Below the pieces are notes generated by a model. That model was not told the DNA's origin. It did not search any database and saw nothing but the letters and a program-made list of their open reading frames with translations. Source: an uncultured Blautia sp. (GTDB lineage: Bacteria; Bacillota; Clostridia; Lachnospirales; Lachnospiraceae). From it: DNA of 41,731 bases. Where the stretch lies: positions 1 through 41,731 of the forward strand of contig CALBGI010000050.1 of assembly GCA_937893675.1 (NCBI GenBank), written 5' to 3'. Made by a program: the position numbers and the translations under genes. Shown in pieces: positions 15,712 through 24,147 of the stretch (its first letter is position 1; each line of letters starts with the position of its first letter).

Positions 15712-17587
15712 ATCGCAGAGCCTCCTGCAATGCTTCTATTTTGTCGATCCTTTCCAGCACCAGCGCCGCCTCTCCCAGTATCGCGCTGATAACGTCGTAT
15801 TCAAAGCTTCCGATCTCCCGGCGCTCTTCCAGCACCAGTCCCACAACCGCGGTTACATGCTCCTTGTCCATCACCGGAAGATAAATTGCCTGCGCATCCG
15901 GCAGGGTATGTGTGGTGCAGCCGGCCCGATGACCGTTTTTGAACACCCAGCTTACCACCGCCCGTTCCGTCTGCGAAGTGTACCCAAGGGAAAGGCCGTC
16001 CAACCGACCCTCATCCAGCCCTTTTCGCAGGTACACTCTCGGTTCCCGCATCTGACCGTTGCTTTTCAGATAGACGATCACGGTAAAATTCATCATCTTC
16101 TGGATCTGCGAGGCCAGCTCATTGCTCACCTCTTCCCTGGAGCTGACCCGGCGGAGCTTCCGGCTGTTGGACAATAAAATCTCTGTCCGGTAAGCCCGCT
16201 TTGCGTTTAATTCACGGTTTCTCCGTATATATCCTCTCGCCACCACAGAAGCCAAAGCCGCCCCGAGCAAAAACGCCATAAGCAGCTTCAGCTCCGGCCT
16301 TCCCAGCCGCTCAGACTGCAGACACACCGCTGCCCCCAGGCACAGCAGGGCCAGTATTTTTACAAAGTCCGCGGCACGCAGACGCCCGTCTCTCTTTCCC
16401 CGGCCCGGGGGATGGAATTTTCCCGCGGCACGCTCGCTCTGCAGATCCGGAATGATGTAGACATCCAGGTTGGGCGCATAGAGGCTGATTGCATCCACCA
16501 TGGTTTTCTTTGTCTGTCCGAAATAGATGCGGTGATTGGTTTTTCCGATGACCAGCTTGGTCACATTGCTCACCTTGGCATATTCCGCAATCTGCTGCGC
16601 CACATCCTCCCCGTATACCACCGCCACCTTCGCTCCCAGAGTCTTGGCAAGCCTCATATTTTCATCCCGCCGTTTTTTTGCATGTTCATCCATGTTCTGA
16701 AGCTTTTGGTTCTCCACATAAAGAGCCGTAAACTCTCCGTGAAACGCATAGGCCAGCCGGGCGGCCGCCCGGATCACCTTCGTGTTGGTGGGGGAAGGGG
16801 AAATGCAGGTCAGCACATGCTCTCCCGCCGAAAATTCCCCGCTTCCCATCCGCTTGCGCTCGGTCTCCGCCAGATGGTTCACACGGTCCGCCATGCGCCT
16901 TAATGCAATTTCCCGAAGCGCAATGAGCTTGTCTCTGGTAAAGAAATTCTCAAGCGCTCTTGCGGCCTGCACCTGACTGTAGATCTTCCCCTCCTTCATC
17001 CGGGTGATCAATTCTTCCGCTTCAATATCCACCAGCTTTACCTGGTCTGCCTCATCAAACACCGAATCCGGAATCCGCTCCCTCACCTGGATCCCGGTGA
17101 TACTTCCCACAATATCGTTAAGGCTTTCCAGATGCTGGATATTGACCGTGGTATATACATTGATGCCATGCTCCAGAAGCTCCTTGACATCCTGATACCG
17201 TTTCCTGTGGCGGCATCCGGGTGCATTGGTGTGTGCCAGCTCATCCACCAGAAGCACCTTTGGACGGCGCTTCAAAGCCCCGTCCAGATCAAATTCTCTC
17301 ACTTTAATTCCCTTGTAATCCACCATGAGAAACGGAAGTTTTTCCAGCCCCTGCTCCATGGCAGCCGTTTCTGCCCTCCTGTGAGGTTCCACATAACCGG
17401 CCACCACATCCACACCCTGGCGCTTCAGATCCTGTGCTGCTTCCAGCATGGCATAGGTTTTGCCCGTTCCTGCCGCAAACCCCAGAAAGATTTTCAGCCG
17501 CCCGAACTCTTTTTTCTGGATCCGCTCCTCTTCTGCTTGAAGCTGCTCCAGAAGCTCCTTCGGACTTGGCCTTTTGTCCTCTCTCAT
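15710..17587 (-). CDS. Kinase-less KdpD-like sensor (short KdpD)
   Basis: The 625-aa protein matches KdpD from its start but ends before HisKA. The KdpD domain (~30-240) has Walker A GFAAGTGKT (36-44) and VLLVDELAHTNAPG. The USP domain (~255-385) carries S263-P-S265-X20-FTALY (286-290), exactly the cyclic-di-AMP motif reported for Staphylococcus KdpD. Only two TM helices are visible (~408-423, 433-452) instead of four. A GAF-like domain (~475-610) follows, and the protein ends GEAALVLERIDKIEALQEALR. It starts 3 bp after the kdpC stop as the last gene of the kdp operon. The clean stop at a terminator and intact motifs argue against a decayed gene. Short KdpDs are known in cyanobacteria. Confidence 0.9.
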   Translation of the reverse strand: MREDKRPSPKELLEQLQAEEERIQKKEFGRLKIFLGFAAGTGKTYAMLEAAQDLKRQGVDVVAGYVEPHRRAETAAMEQGLEKLPFLMVDYKGIKVREFDLDGALKRRPKVLLVDELAHTNAPGCRHRKRYQDVKELLEHGINVYTTVNIQHLESLNDIVGSITGIQVRERIPDSVFDEADQVKLVDIEAEELITRMKEGKIYSQVQAARALENFFTRDKLIALREIALRRMADRVNHLAETERKRMGSGEFSAGEHVLTCISPSPTNTKVIRAAARLAYAFHGEFTALYVENQKLQNMDEHAKKRRDENMRLAKTLGAKVAVVYGEDVAQQIAEYAKVSNVTKLVIGKTNHRIYFGQTKKTMVDAISLYAPNLDVYIIPDLQSERAAGKFHPPGRGKRDGRLRAADFVKILALLCLGAAVCLQSERLGRPELKLLMAFLLGAALASVVARGYIRRNRELNAKRAYRTEILLSNSRKLRRVSSREEVSNELASQIQKMMNFTVIVYLKSNGQMREPRVYLRKGLDEGRLDGLSLGYTSQTERAVVSWVFKNGHRAGCTTHTLPDAQAIYLPVMDKEHVTAVVGLVLEERREIGSFEYDVISAILGEAALVLERIDKIEALQEALR

Positions 17588-17590
17588 GTC

Positions 17591-18229
17591 TTAAATCTCT
17601 CCCATTTCTTTTGCAAGCTCCAGATTGCACTTGAGCACATTCACACACTCCTCGCCATAAATCCCCAAAGCCTTGCCCTCTGTATTCCGCTCCACAATGG
17701 CGCGGACCGTATCCTCAGACAGCCCGGAATTTTCTGCCACAGCAGGTATCTGGATCTCTGCGGATTCCGGTGTAATGTGAGGGTCCAGCCCGGAGCCGGA
17801 GGCAGTCAGCAGGTCTGCCGGGATATCGCCCTCTTTCACATCCGGGTGCTCCCTTAAAAACTCCTCCACCGACTGTTGTACCCGGGTCTCAAGCTCCTCG
17901 TTGGTTGCGCCGTAGTTGTAATTTCCGGAGGCTGCATTGGCGATCGCCTCCTCTTCTGTGTCATACATATTGTAACCCACGCTGGAGACACGCCCCTGAA
18001 AATACCGGTTATCCATGGAGAAATCCTGCCCCACCAGCGCAGATCCCACCGCCTCTTCCGGTTTTGTCGTCTTTTCTCCCTCCGCGGTCAGAAGGCTTCC
18101 ATTGGCCTGGTGCGGAAAGATCACCTGGCCAAGCCCCGTGAGCGCTGCGGGATATGCAAACCCGCAGACCGCCAGCATTACAACGGTGAGCGCCAGAGCG
18201 CCTTTGATATAGTTCAAAAATGATTTCAT
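17591..18229 (-). CDS. kdpC: Potassium-transporting ATPase subunit KdpC
   Basis: This 212-aa protein has one N-terminal membrane helix (~8-30, ALALTVVMLAVCGFAYPAAL) and a mostly external domain with LVGQDFSMDNRYFQGRVSS (core NRYFQGR) and LTASGSGLDPHITPESAE, the SGSGLDPHI motif of KdpC. KdpC stabilises the KdpFABC complex and aids K+ affinity. The start at 18229 is chosen because GGAGGC lies 7 nt upstream. It begins 13 bp after the kdpB stop. Confidence 0.94.
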   Translation of the reverse strand: MKSFLNYIKGALALTVVMLAVCGFAYPAALTGLGQVIFPHQANGSLLTAEGEKTTKPEEAVGSALVGQDFSMDNRYFQGRVSSVGYNMYDTEEEAIANAASGNYNYGATNEELETRVQQSVEEFLREHPDVKEGDIPADLLTASGSGLDPHITPESAEIQIPAVAENSGLSEDTVRAIVERNTEGKALGIYGEECVNVLKCNLELAKEMGEI

Positions 18230-18242
18230 GAAAATTGCCTCC

Positions 18243-20318
18243 TTACATGCCGAGCATCGCAAGCAGCGGCGCTACAATGCAGTCAATGAGTTTGATACCG
18301 ACAAAGGGCACGATAATGCCTCCAAGTCCATAGATCCCCATATTTTTCAAAAGCATTTTTTCGGAACTCATGGGTTTGTATTTTACGCCCCTCATGGCAA
18401 TGGGAATCAGGCAGGGAATGATGATCGCGTTAAAAATCAGTGCAGACAGGATCGCGGACGTAGGTGTTGCCAGCTTCATGATATTGAGCATCTGCATCTG
18501 CGGGATCACCAGGGTAAACATGGCCGGGATGATGGCGAAATACTTTGCCACATCATTGGCAATACTGAAGGTTGTCAGGGAACCCCTGGTGATCAGGAGC
18601 TGCTTTCCGATTTCCACAACCTCCAGGATCTTGGTGGGATCCGAATCCAGATCCACCATATTGGCTGCTTCCTTTGCAGCGGCGGTTCCGGAATTCATGG
18701 CAAGTCCCACATCGGCCTGCGCCAGCGCCGGCGCGTCGTTGGTTCCGTCTCCGGTCATGGCGACCAGCTTGCCCTCCGCCTGCTCCTTCCTGATCGCTTC
18801 GATCTTATCCTCCGGCTTACATTCTGCGATAAAGCCGTCCACACCGGCTTCCTTGGCGATGGTCGCCGCGGTGAGCGGATTGTCGCCGGTGCACATGATC
18901 GTCTTGATCCCGATTTCCCGCAGTCTCTGGAACCGCTCTGCCAGCCCCGGCTTCACCGTATCTTTCAGGTAGATCACACCGTAGATCACATTGTCTGCTG
19001 TCACCACCAGCGGTGTTCCCCCAAGGCCGGAAATCTTTTCCACGATTTCGTCCAGATCTGCCGGGATCGTCCCGCCGTTTTTCTTTACCATGGCCTTGAT
19101 CGCTTCCGCCGCGCCTTTTCGCACCTTTGATCCGTTGGGAAGATTGACGCCGGACATTTTGGACTGTGCGGTAAACTCAATAAATTCCATCTGCTCCGCC
19201 GCACTGTCGTCAATCCGGGTTCCCCGGCTTTTGCCAAGTTCCACCGTGGATTTTCCCTCCGGGGTCGGATCGCACAGAGAACACATGACCGCATAATCTG
19301 TCAGATCCTCCTTCGTCTGTCCTTTTACCGGATAAAACTCCGCGGCCAGACGATTTCCGAAGGTAATGGTTCCTGTCTTGTCAAGAATCATGGTATCCAC
19401 ATCTCCGCAGGCCTCCACTGCCTTTCCGGACATGGCAATGACGTTAAATCTTGTCACACGGTCCATGCCGGCAATACCGATGGCGGAAAGCAAACCTCCG
19501 ATGGTGGTTGGGATCAGGCATACCAGCAGGGCGATCATCGTCGATATCGGAATTTCCACATTCAGATATGCGGCAAAGGGATACATGCACACAACCACCA
19601 GCAAAAATACAATGGTGAGACATACCAGCAGCGTATTCAGGGCAATCTCGTTTGGCGTTTTCTGCCTGGAGGCGCCTTCCACCAGGGCGATCATCTTATC
19701 CAGGAAGGACTCTCCCGGTTTGGAAGTGATCCGGATCTTCAGCCAGTCACTGACCACGGTGGTTCCGCCTGTCACGGAGGAAAAATCGGTTCCCGCTTCC
19801 CTGGTGACCGGCGCGGATTCCCCGGTGATGGCCGATTCATCCACCGACGCAAGGCCTTCGATCACTTCGCCGTCGTTTGGGATCACCTCTCCGGCACGAA
19901 CCAGCACCACATCGCCTCTCTTTAACTGGGAAGCGCTGACAGTGCACTCAGAGCCGTCTTCCTGGATCAGGCAGGACTTTGTATCCTGCTTTGTTTTTTT
20001 CAGAGAGGCAGCCTGCGCTTTGCCGCGCCCCTCCGCCACAGACTCTGCAAAATTCGCAAACAAAACGGTCACAAACAGGATTCCGCAGACGATTCCGTTG
20101 TACAGCCGCAGATGCTGCTGTGCCACAGCCTGGGCGCTGTCGCCAAAGGCTGTCGGCAGGATCGTCATGATCAGCGTCAGCACAAATCCCAGCTCTACCA
20201 CAAACATGACCGGGTTTTTCAGCATATATCTGGGGTCCAGCTTCTGAAACGCACCGATGACAGAGCTTTTTAAAATGTCCCTTGTTATAAACTTTGTTTT
20301 TTGCTGTTTTTTAGACAT
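18243..20318 (-). CDS. kdpB: Potassium-transporting P-type ATPase subunit KdpB
   Basis: This 691-aa P-type ATPase has its phosphorylated aspartate D313 in ILDKTGTIT. The actuator motif is AITGESAPV, the nucleotide domain motif KMSGVNLPNGSKVRKGA, and the hinge TGDGTNDAPALAQADVG. Membrane helices fit the seven-helix KdpB subfamily, with a short cytoplasmic N-terminus KKQQKTKFIT. KdpB hydrolyses ATP to drive K+ import through KdpA. It lies 38 bp after kdpA and 13 bp before kdpC. Length is normal. Confidence 0.96.
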   Translation of the reverse strand: MSKKQQKTKFITRDILKSSVIGAFQKLDPRYMLKNPVMFVVELGFVLTLIMTILPTAFGDSAQAVAQQHLRLYNGIVCGILFVTVLFANFAESVAEGRGKAQAASLKKTKQDTKSCLIQEDGSECTVSASQLKRGDVVLVRAGEVIPNDGEVIEGLASVDESAITGESAPVTREAGTDFSSVTGGTTVVSDWLKIRITSKPGESFLDKMIALVEGASRQKTPNEIALNTLLVCLTIVFLLVVVCMYPFAAYLNVEIPISTMIALLVCLIPTTIGGLLSAIGIAGMDRVTRFNVIAMSGKAVEACGDVDTMILDKTGTITFGNRLAAEFYPVKGQTKEDLTDYAVMCSLCDPTPEGKSTVELGKSRGTRIDDSAAEQMEFIEFTAQSKMSGVNLPNGSKVRKGAAEAIKAMVKKNGGTIPADLDEIVEKISGLGGTPLVVTADNVIYGVIYLKDTVKPGLAERFQRLREIGIKTIMCTGDNPLTAATIAKEAGVDGFIAECKPEDKIEAIRKEQAEGKLVAMTGDGTNDAPALAQADVGLAMNSGTAAAKEAANMVDLDSDPTKILEVVEIGKQLLITRGSLTTFSIANDVAKYFAIIPAMFTLVIPQMQMLNIMKLATPTSAILSALIFNAIIIPCLIPIAMRGVKYKPMSSEKMLLKNMGIYGLGGIIVPFVGIKLIDCIVAPLLAMLGM

Positions 20319-20356
20319 TTCACAAGATTCCTTTCTATATTCTTACTGCCTTCCAG

Positions 20357-22102
20357 CTAAAACCACAACGTCAGGTGTTCCGCAATGGGTCCCAGCGCCA
20401 GCGCCGGGAAGAAGGTCAGTGCCGCGAAAATGTATACAAAGAATACCAGCAGGACCGTGAACATCACATTGTCCGTGCGCATGGTCCCCGCAGATTCCCT
20501 GACGCGCTTTTTGGAAAGCAGGGAGCCTGCAATGGCAAGCTGCGCGATTATGGCAATGTAGCGTCCGAAGAACATGGCAAGACCGGTGGTGATATTCCAG
20601 AAATAGCTGTTGTCTGCCAGACCTTCAAATCCGGAGCCGTTGTTTGCCGCCGAAGAGGCATACTCATAAAGCACCTGCGACAATCCGTGGAAGGATGGAT
20701 TGGTAATTCCCGCCAGACCTTCCGGAACACAGACCGCCAGAGCGGAGAAGCCAAGAATCAGCAGAGGATGCACGATCAGGACGAGCACGACCAGCTTCAT
20801 CTCTTTGCCTTCTATTTTTTTGCCCAGATACTCCGGCGTCCGCCCTACCATCAGCCCGCAGATAAAGACGGTCAGGATCGCGTACATGAGCATGTTCATC
20901 AGTCCTACGCCAAGCCCGCCGAACACCACGTTCAGCATCATGTGGAGCATGGGTACCAGTCCGCCCAGCGGTGTCAGGGTATCGTGCATATTGTTGACCG
21001 TGCCGGTGGTAAAGGAGGTGGTCACTGTGGTAAACAGCGCCGACTGATCCACGCCGAAGCGCACCTCTTTTCCTTCCATGCTTCCCATATCCTGGTTAAG
21101 CCCAACAGCCTCCAGTCTTGGATTGCCGGCTCTTTCCGCTGAAACGCAGATGCACAGGCCTGCCACAAAGAGGATTGCCATGGCCGCAAAAACACTTCTG
21201 CCCTGCCGCCCGAATATCGGCTCCTTCTCTGCAACAGCCACGGTACCGGACGCCGCAGCCGCGGCCTTCCTTTCTTTTCTTCTCTCCATCGTCATCTTCC
21301 CAAAGGTGAGCACACAGGCCCCCGGCAGGATCATCATGGAGATCAGTTCCACTATATTGGAAATAATGGTTGGATTTTCCCAGGGTGTTGTGGAGTTGGC
21401 TCCCAAAAAGCCGCCGCCGTTCGTTCCCAGATGCTTGATGATTTCCAGGGCCGCCACAGGTCCCATGGCAAAGCTCTGAAATTGATCCTGAATGGTCTCC
21501 ACGGCAAAGTTTCCATCAAAGGTGCAGGGGGAACCCTGCCAGATGAGCACCAGGCCAAAGATCAGGGACCAGGGAAGGAGAATACGGGTGGTTACGCGGA
21601 CCATATCCTCGTAAAAGTTTCCAAGGTCTTTTCTTTTTCCCGCAAATCCTCTGCACATTGCCATACAGGCGCTGTAGCCTGTGGCTGCCGAGGTGAACAT
21701 CATAAAAATGATGACCAGCATCTGGCTCAAATAGGTCAGTCCGGACTCGCCGGAATAATGCTGTAGGTTGGTGTTTGTCATAAAACTGATTATTGTGTTA
21801 AAGGAAAGGGTGGATTCCATCCCCTCAATTCCGTTTGGATTGAGAAACAGAATCTGCTGCAGACGCAGCACCCCATATCCCGCAAATATCATCACCGCAT
21901 TTGTCATCAGAAGACTCACGGTGTATTGTTTCCAGTTCATCCCTTTTCTGTCGATCCGGCACACCCGGTAAATTCCATTGTCTACCTTGTCAAAAAAAGG
22001 ATCCGCAAAGGTTTTCTTTCCGGCCGCAATGTGGTACATGTACGTTCCCATGGGAATCACCGCCGCCACAAATATTGCCAGGGTCAAAATGATCTGTAAC
22101 AT
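20357..22102 (-). CDS. kdpA: Potassium-transporting ATPase channel-like subunit KdpA
   Basis: This 581-aa protein of about ten membrane helices is the K+-binding subunit, a relative of the KtrB/TrkH channels. Selectivity-filter loops are seen at TNTNLQHYSGES, LGTNGGGFLGANSTTPWENP (core TNGGGFLG), TTSFTTGTVNNMHD and SAANNGSGFEGL. K+ selected here passes to KdpB. The start is supported by AAGGAG 9 nt upstream. It is preceded 51 bp away by the small kdpF gene. Confidence 0.96.
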   Translation of the reverse strand: MLQIILTLAIFVAAVIPMGTYMYHIAAGKKTFADPFFDKVDNGIYRVCRIDRKGMNWKQYTVSLLMTNAVMIFAGYGVLRLQQILFLNPNGIEGMESTLSFNTIISFMTNTNLQHYSGESGLTYLSQMLVIIFMMFTSAATGYSACMAMCRGFAGKRKDLGNFYEDMVRVTTRILLPWSLIFGLVLIWQGSPCTFDGNFAVETIQDQFQSFAMGPVAALEIIKHLGTNGGGFLGANSTTPWENPTIISNIVELISMMILPGACVLTFGKMTMERRKERKAAAAASGTVAVAEKEPIFGRQGRSVFAAMAILFVAGLCICVSAERAGNPRLEAVGLNQDMGSMEGKEVRFGVDQSALFTTVTTSFTTGTVNNMHDTLTPLGGLVPMLHMMLNVVFGGLGVGLMNMLMYAILTVFICGLMVGRTPEYLGKKIEGKEMKLVVLVLIVHPLLILGFSALAVCVPEGLAGITNPSFHGLSQVLYEYASSAANNGSGFEGLADNSYFWNITTGLAMFFGRYIAIIAQLAIAGSLLSKKRVRESAGTMRTDNVMFTVLLVFFVYIFAALTFFPALALGPIAEHLTLWF

Positions 22103-22153
22103 GACTCTCCTTTTCCTCCTCGTCTTTCTTTTTCTTCCTGTCTCGAGCGCCTT

Positions 22154-22231
22154 TTACAACTGCTCCGGATGTACCAGCGCATACAAAAGATACATAAACA
22201 GCGCGATTATAAGCACACCTAATATCAACAT
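22154..22231 (-). CDS. kdpF: Potassium-transporting ATPase subunit KdpF
   Basis: This is a 25-aa ORF reading MLILGVLIIALFMYLLYALVHPEQL in two parts: a single hydrophobic helix (MLILGVLIIALFMYLLYALV) and a HPEQL tail. The YLLYALVxPExL pattern is the KdpF signature; KdpF is a one-helix stabilising subunit of the Kdp complex. A GGAGG ribosome binding site lies 7 nt upstream. It lies between a 34-aa ORF and kdpA, the expected place for kdpF. Confidence 0.9.
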   Translation of the reverse strand: MLILGVLIIALFMYLLYALVHPEQL

Positions 22232-22263
22232 TTTTTTGCCTCCGTTTCTGAACATATCTGCAT

Positions 22264-22368
22264 TTACTGTTCTTCTTTTGTGTCCACCTGTCTGCTGCAC
22301 CAGTTGACGAAAAGCTTCATCAGTCCGAAACAGACAAACAATGTGGCAAGCATTGCCAGATCCATCAT
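22264..22368 (-). CDS. 34-aa membrane ORF at the head of the kdp operon
   Basis: The ORF encodes one hydrophobic helix (about residues 3-22, DLAMLATLFVCFGLMKLFV) followed by NWCSRQVDTKEEQ. It has a strong AAAGGAGG site just upstream and two adjacent ATGs (22368, 22365). It ends 32 bp before kdpF. Small one-helix ORFs ending in a W/G-C-x-R-like segment are often found just before kdpF in other bacteria, usually unannotated (from memory). A role as an extra Kdp subunit or regulator is inference only. Confidence 0.65.
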   Translation of the reverse strand: MMDLAMLATLFVCFGLMKLFVNWCSRQVDTKEEQ

Positions 22369-22424
22369 TGATTTTTCCTCCTTTTCAGATTGATACTGAT
22401 ACTAGCACGCCGGATAAAAAACTC

Positions 22425-22455
22425 ATATTAAGAAAAAAAAAGAAATATTAAGAAA
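22425..22455 (-). promoter_or_regulatory. Direct repeats upstream of the kdp operon (candidate KdpE site)
   Basis: ATATTAAGAAA occurs at 22425-22435 and 22445-22455, exactly 20 bp apart (about two helical turns). On the transcribed strand each reads TTTCTTAATAT. No good -35 box is seen between these and the first gene, as expected for an activator-dependent promoter; a TAGTAT at about 22399-22404 could serve as -10. Confidence 0.45.
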
Positions 22456-22462
22456 GCATAAA

Positions 22463-22504
22463 GGTGCTGTGAACGACCGTCTCAACGACGCCGTTCACAG
22501 CACC
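22463..22504 (-). terminator. Terminator after the rsmH-like gene
   Basis: GGTGCTGTGAACG (22463-22475) pairs perfectly with CGTTCACAGCACC (22492-22504). The T-run after it on the minus strand is short (TTTATGC). It separates rsmH from the kdp promoter. Confidence 0.7.
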
Positions 22505-22524
22505 CTTATATTTTCCCTGTTCTG

Positions 22525-23577
22525 TTATTCCTCCGCCCGGACCGCCCACCGCATTTTGGTGGAGCGGGCGCGGCTGTTGCGGCTGCATTCCTCTGCGGAA
22601 GGCCGGATGACCTCCGTGGAAATGTCGCTGTAAAGCCCTTCTCTGTAAAATTCTTTGAAGGATTTTTTTACCAGACGGTCTTCTCCGGAGTGGAACGTGA
22701 GAATGGCTGCCCGTCCGCCCGGCGCCAGCACATGAGGAAGCTTTTCCAGAAATTCGTACAACACCTCAAATTCGCTGTTCACATCAATGCGAAGCGCCTG
22801 AAAAACTCTCTGGCAGGATTTCTTTACCGCTTCTTTCTGCTCCTTTTCCGGCAGGAAGGAAAGCGCTGCCGCTATGGTCTCCTTCAAATCCGTTGTGGTG
22901 ACAATCCCCTTGCCCCGCCTTCTTTTTATCACTTCCTTTGTGATCTCCTCCGCATAGGGCTCGTCCGCATTTTCCACAAGCATCCCCCACAGCTCTTCTC
23001 TGGTTACCTCCTTCAAACGCTCTGCCGCGCTTTTTCCCTTCTGAGGGTTCAGCCGCAGATCCAGGGAGCCTTCCACCTTGTAGGAAAAGCCCCGGTCCGG
23101 ATTGTCTATCTGCATGGAGGATACGCCAAGATCCGCCAGGACAAAGTTGAATTTTCCGGCTTCTGCCGCCACCTTGTCAATATCCCGGAAGTTGAGAAGC
23201 TTCACCGTGAGAATGTCTTCCCCATATCCAAGCTTCTCCAGACGTTCCTTTGTCTTTGCCGACTCAATGGGATCCACATCCAGTCCGTAAATATGCCCCT
23301 GCCCTTTGAGACATTTCAGCATTTCCCTGGTATGTCCGCCGTAGCCCAGCGTGGCGTCAAGCCCTGTCTGTCCCGGCTGAATATCGAGAAAATCAAGAAT
23401 CTCTTTCACGCAGATGGAAATATGCATTCCTGCGGGCGTGCTTCCCTTGCGGATGACCTTTTCAATGGTGTCCTGGTACTTTTCCGGATTCAGCTCCTTG
23501 TATTTTTCTTTGTAGCTTCTGGGATGCGTTCCCGAATAGCGCACACGCCGCTTGTGTGTCTGTTCCTGGTTCTCCAT
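22525..23577 (-). CDS. rsmH: RsmH-like 16S rRNA (cytosine-N4) methyltransferase, extended form
   Basis: The 350-aa protein carries the MraW/RsmH fold: GLDATLGYGGHT (SAM site, ~residues 73-84), YGLDVDP, FVLADLGVSSMQIDNPDRGFSY (core ADLGVSS), LDLRLNP, and the C-terminal LTFHSGEDRLVKKSFK. RsmH methylates C1402 of 16S rRNA in the P site. Here the N-terminus is about 45 aa longer than in usual RsmH (HKRRVRYSGTHPRSYKEKYK). The gene is away from any division cluster, so it may be a paralogue with another target. The ATG at 23577 has AAAGGAGC 7 nt upstream. It is the third gene of an operon with the NusG-domain and Gx genes. Confidence 0.82.
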   Translation of the reverse strand: MENQEQTHKRRVRYSGTHPRSYKEKYKELNPEKYQDTIEKVIRKGSTPAGMHISICVKEILDFLDIQPGQTGLDATLGYGGHTREMLKCLKGQGHIYGLDVDPIESAKTKERLEKLGYGEDILTVKLLNFRDIDKVAAEAGKFNFVLADLGVSSMQIDNPDRGFSYKVEGSLDLRLNPQKGKSAAERLKEVTREELWGMLVENADEPYAEEITKEVIKRRRGKGIVTTTDLKETIAAALSFLPEKEQKEAVKKSCQRVFQALRIDVNSEFEVLYEFLEKLPHVLAPGGRAAILTFHSGEDRLVKKSFKEFYREGLYSDISTEVIRPSAEECSRNSRARSTKMRWAVRAEE

Positions 23578-23655
23578 AAATCTGCTCCTTTGCTCTGAGA
23601 TAATCGTTTCAAAATGCTCCTGTCCGGTTTCCATACCCGCTGAAATGCCGGCAGG

Positions 23656-24138
23656 CTACATCCGTTTCAAAATCTGTCCCGCGCAGATGCCGGTAAAAAA
23701 TCCGGCAATACACCCGGCCACCAGAAGAAACGGCAGATAGGCAAATACGCCGGCTGTCCCTGTGATCAGATATGCCACTGCGATCTGCCCCACATTATGG
23801 AGCACCGCCCCCAGCACACTTAACATCCACACATCTTTCCTGACCACAATCTTATGAAGCGGGATCACTCCGGCCAGACACAAAAGCCCCCCGGCCAGGC
23901 TGTAAGCCAGCGCCATCATATTTCCCCCGAAAAACGCCCCCAGCACGATCCGCACCAGCACGACCAGAAGCACCTCGCCCGGCCTGTAGCGGTAAACTGC
24001 GTAAACGGTAATGATATTGGCAAGCCCAAGCTTCACCCCCGGAATGGGAACCAGGCTTGGAATGCGCAGTTCGATCACAAAAATGATCAGCGCCACTGTT
24101 GTCAGAAGCGCAAGCTCTGTCAATCGTTTTGTTTTCAT
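23656..24138 (-). CDS. Gx transporter family membrane protein
   Basis: This 160-aa protein has about five hydrophobic helices. IPSLVPIPGVKLGLANIITV (core GVKLGLANI, residues ~35-43) and LVRIVLGAFFGGN are the glycine-rich signature of the Gx/HepS component-I family. That family was once called heptaprenyl diphosphate synthase component I and is now seen as ECF-like transporters. The second ATG (24138) is preferred because GGAG is 6-7 nt upstream of it. It follows the NusG-domain-II gene by 9 bp; this pairing is common in Clostridia (from memory). Substrate unknown. Confidence 0.82.
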   Translation of the reverse strand: MKTKRLTELALLTTVALIIFVIELRIPSLVPIPGVKLGLANIITVYAVYRYRPGEVLLVVLVRIVLGAFFGGNMMALAYSLAGGLLCLAGVIPLHKIVVRKDVWMLSVLGAVLHNVGQIAVAYLITGTAGVFAYLPFLLVAGCIAGFFTGICAGQILKRM

Positions 24139-24147
24139 CTGCATCTC

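Noticed and set aside
15710..17587. Short KdpD as a pseudogene or frameshifted kdpD
   Set aside because: The stop abuts the shared terminator, no kinase-domain remnant lies between it and kdpE, and Walker A and USP motifs are intact.
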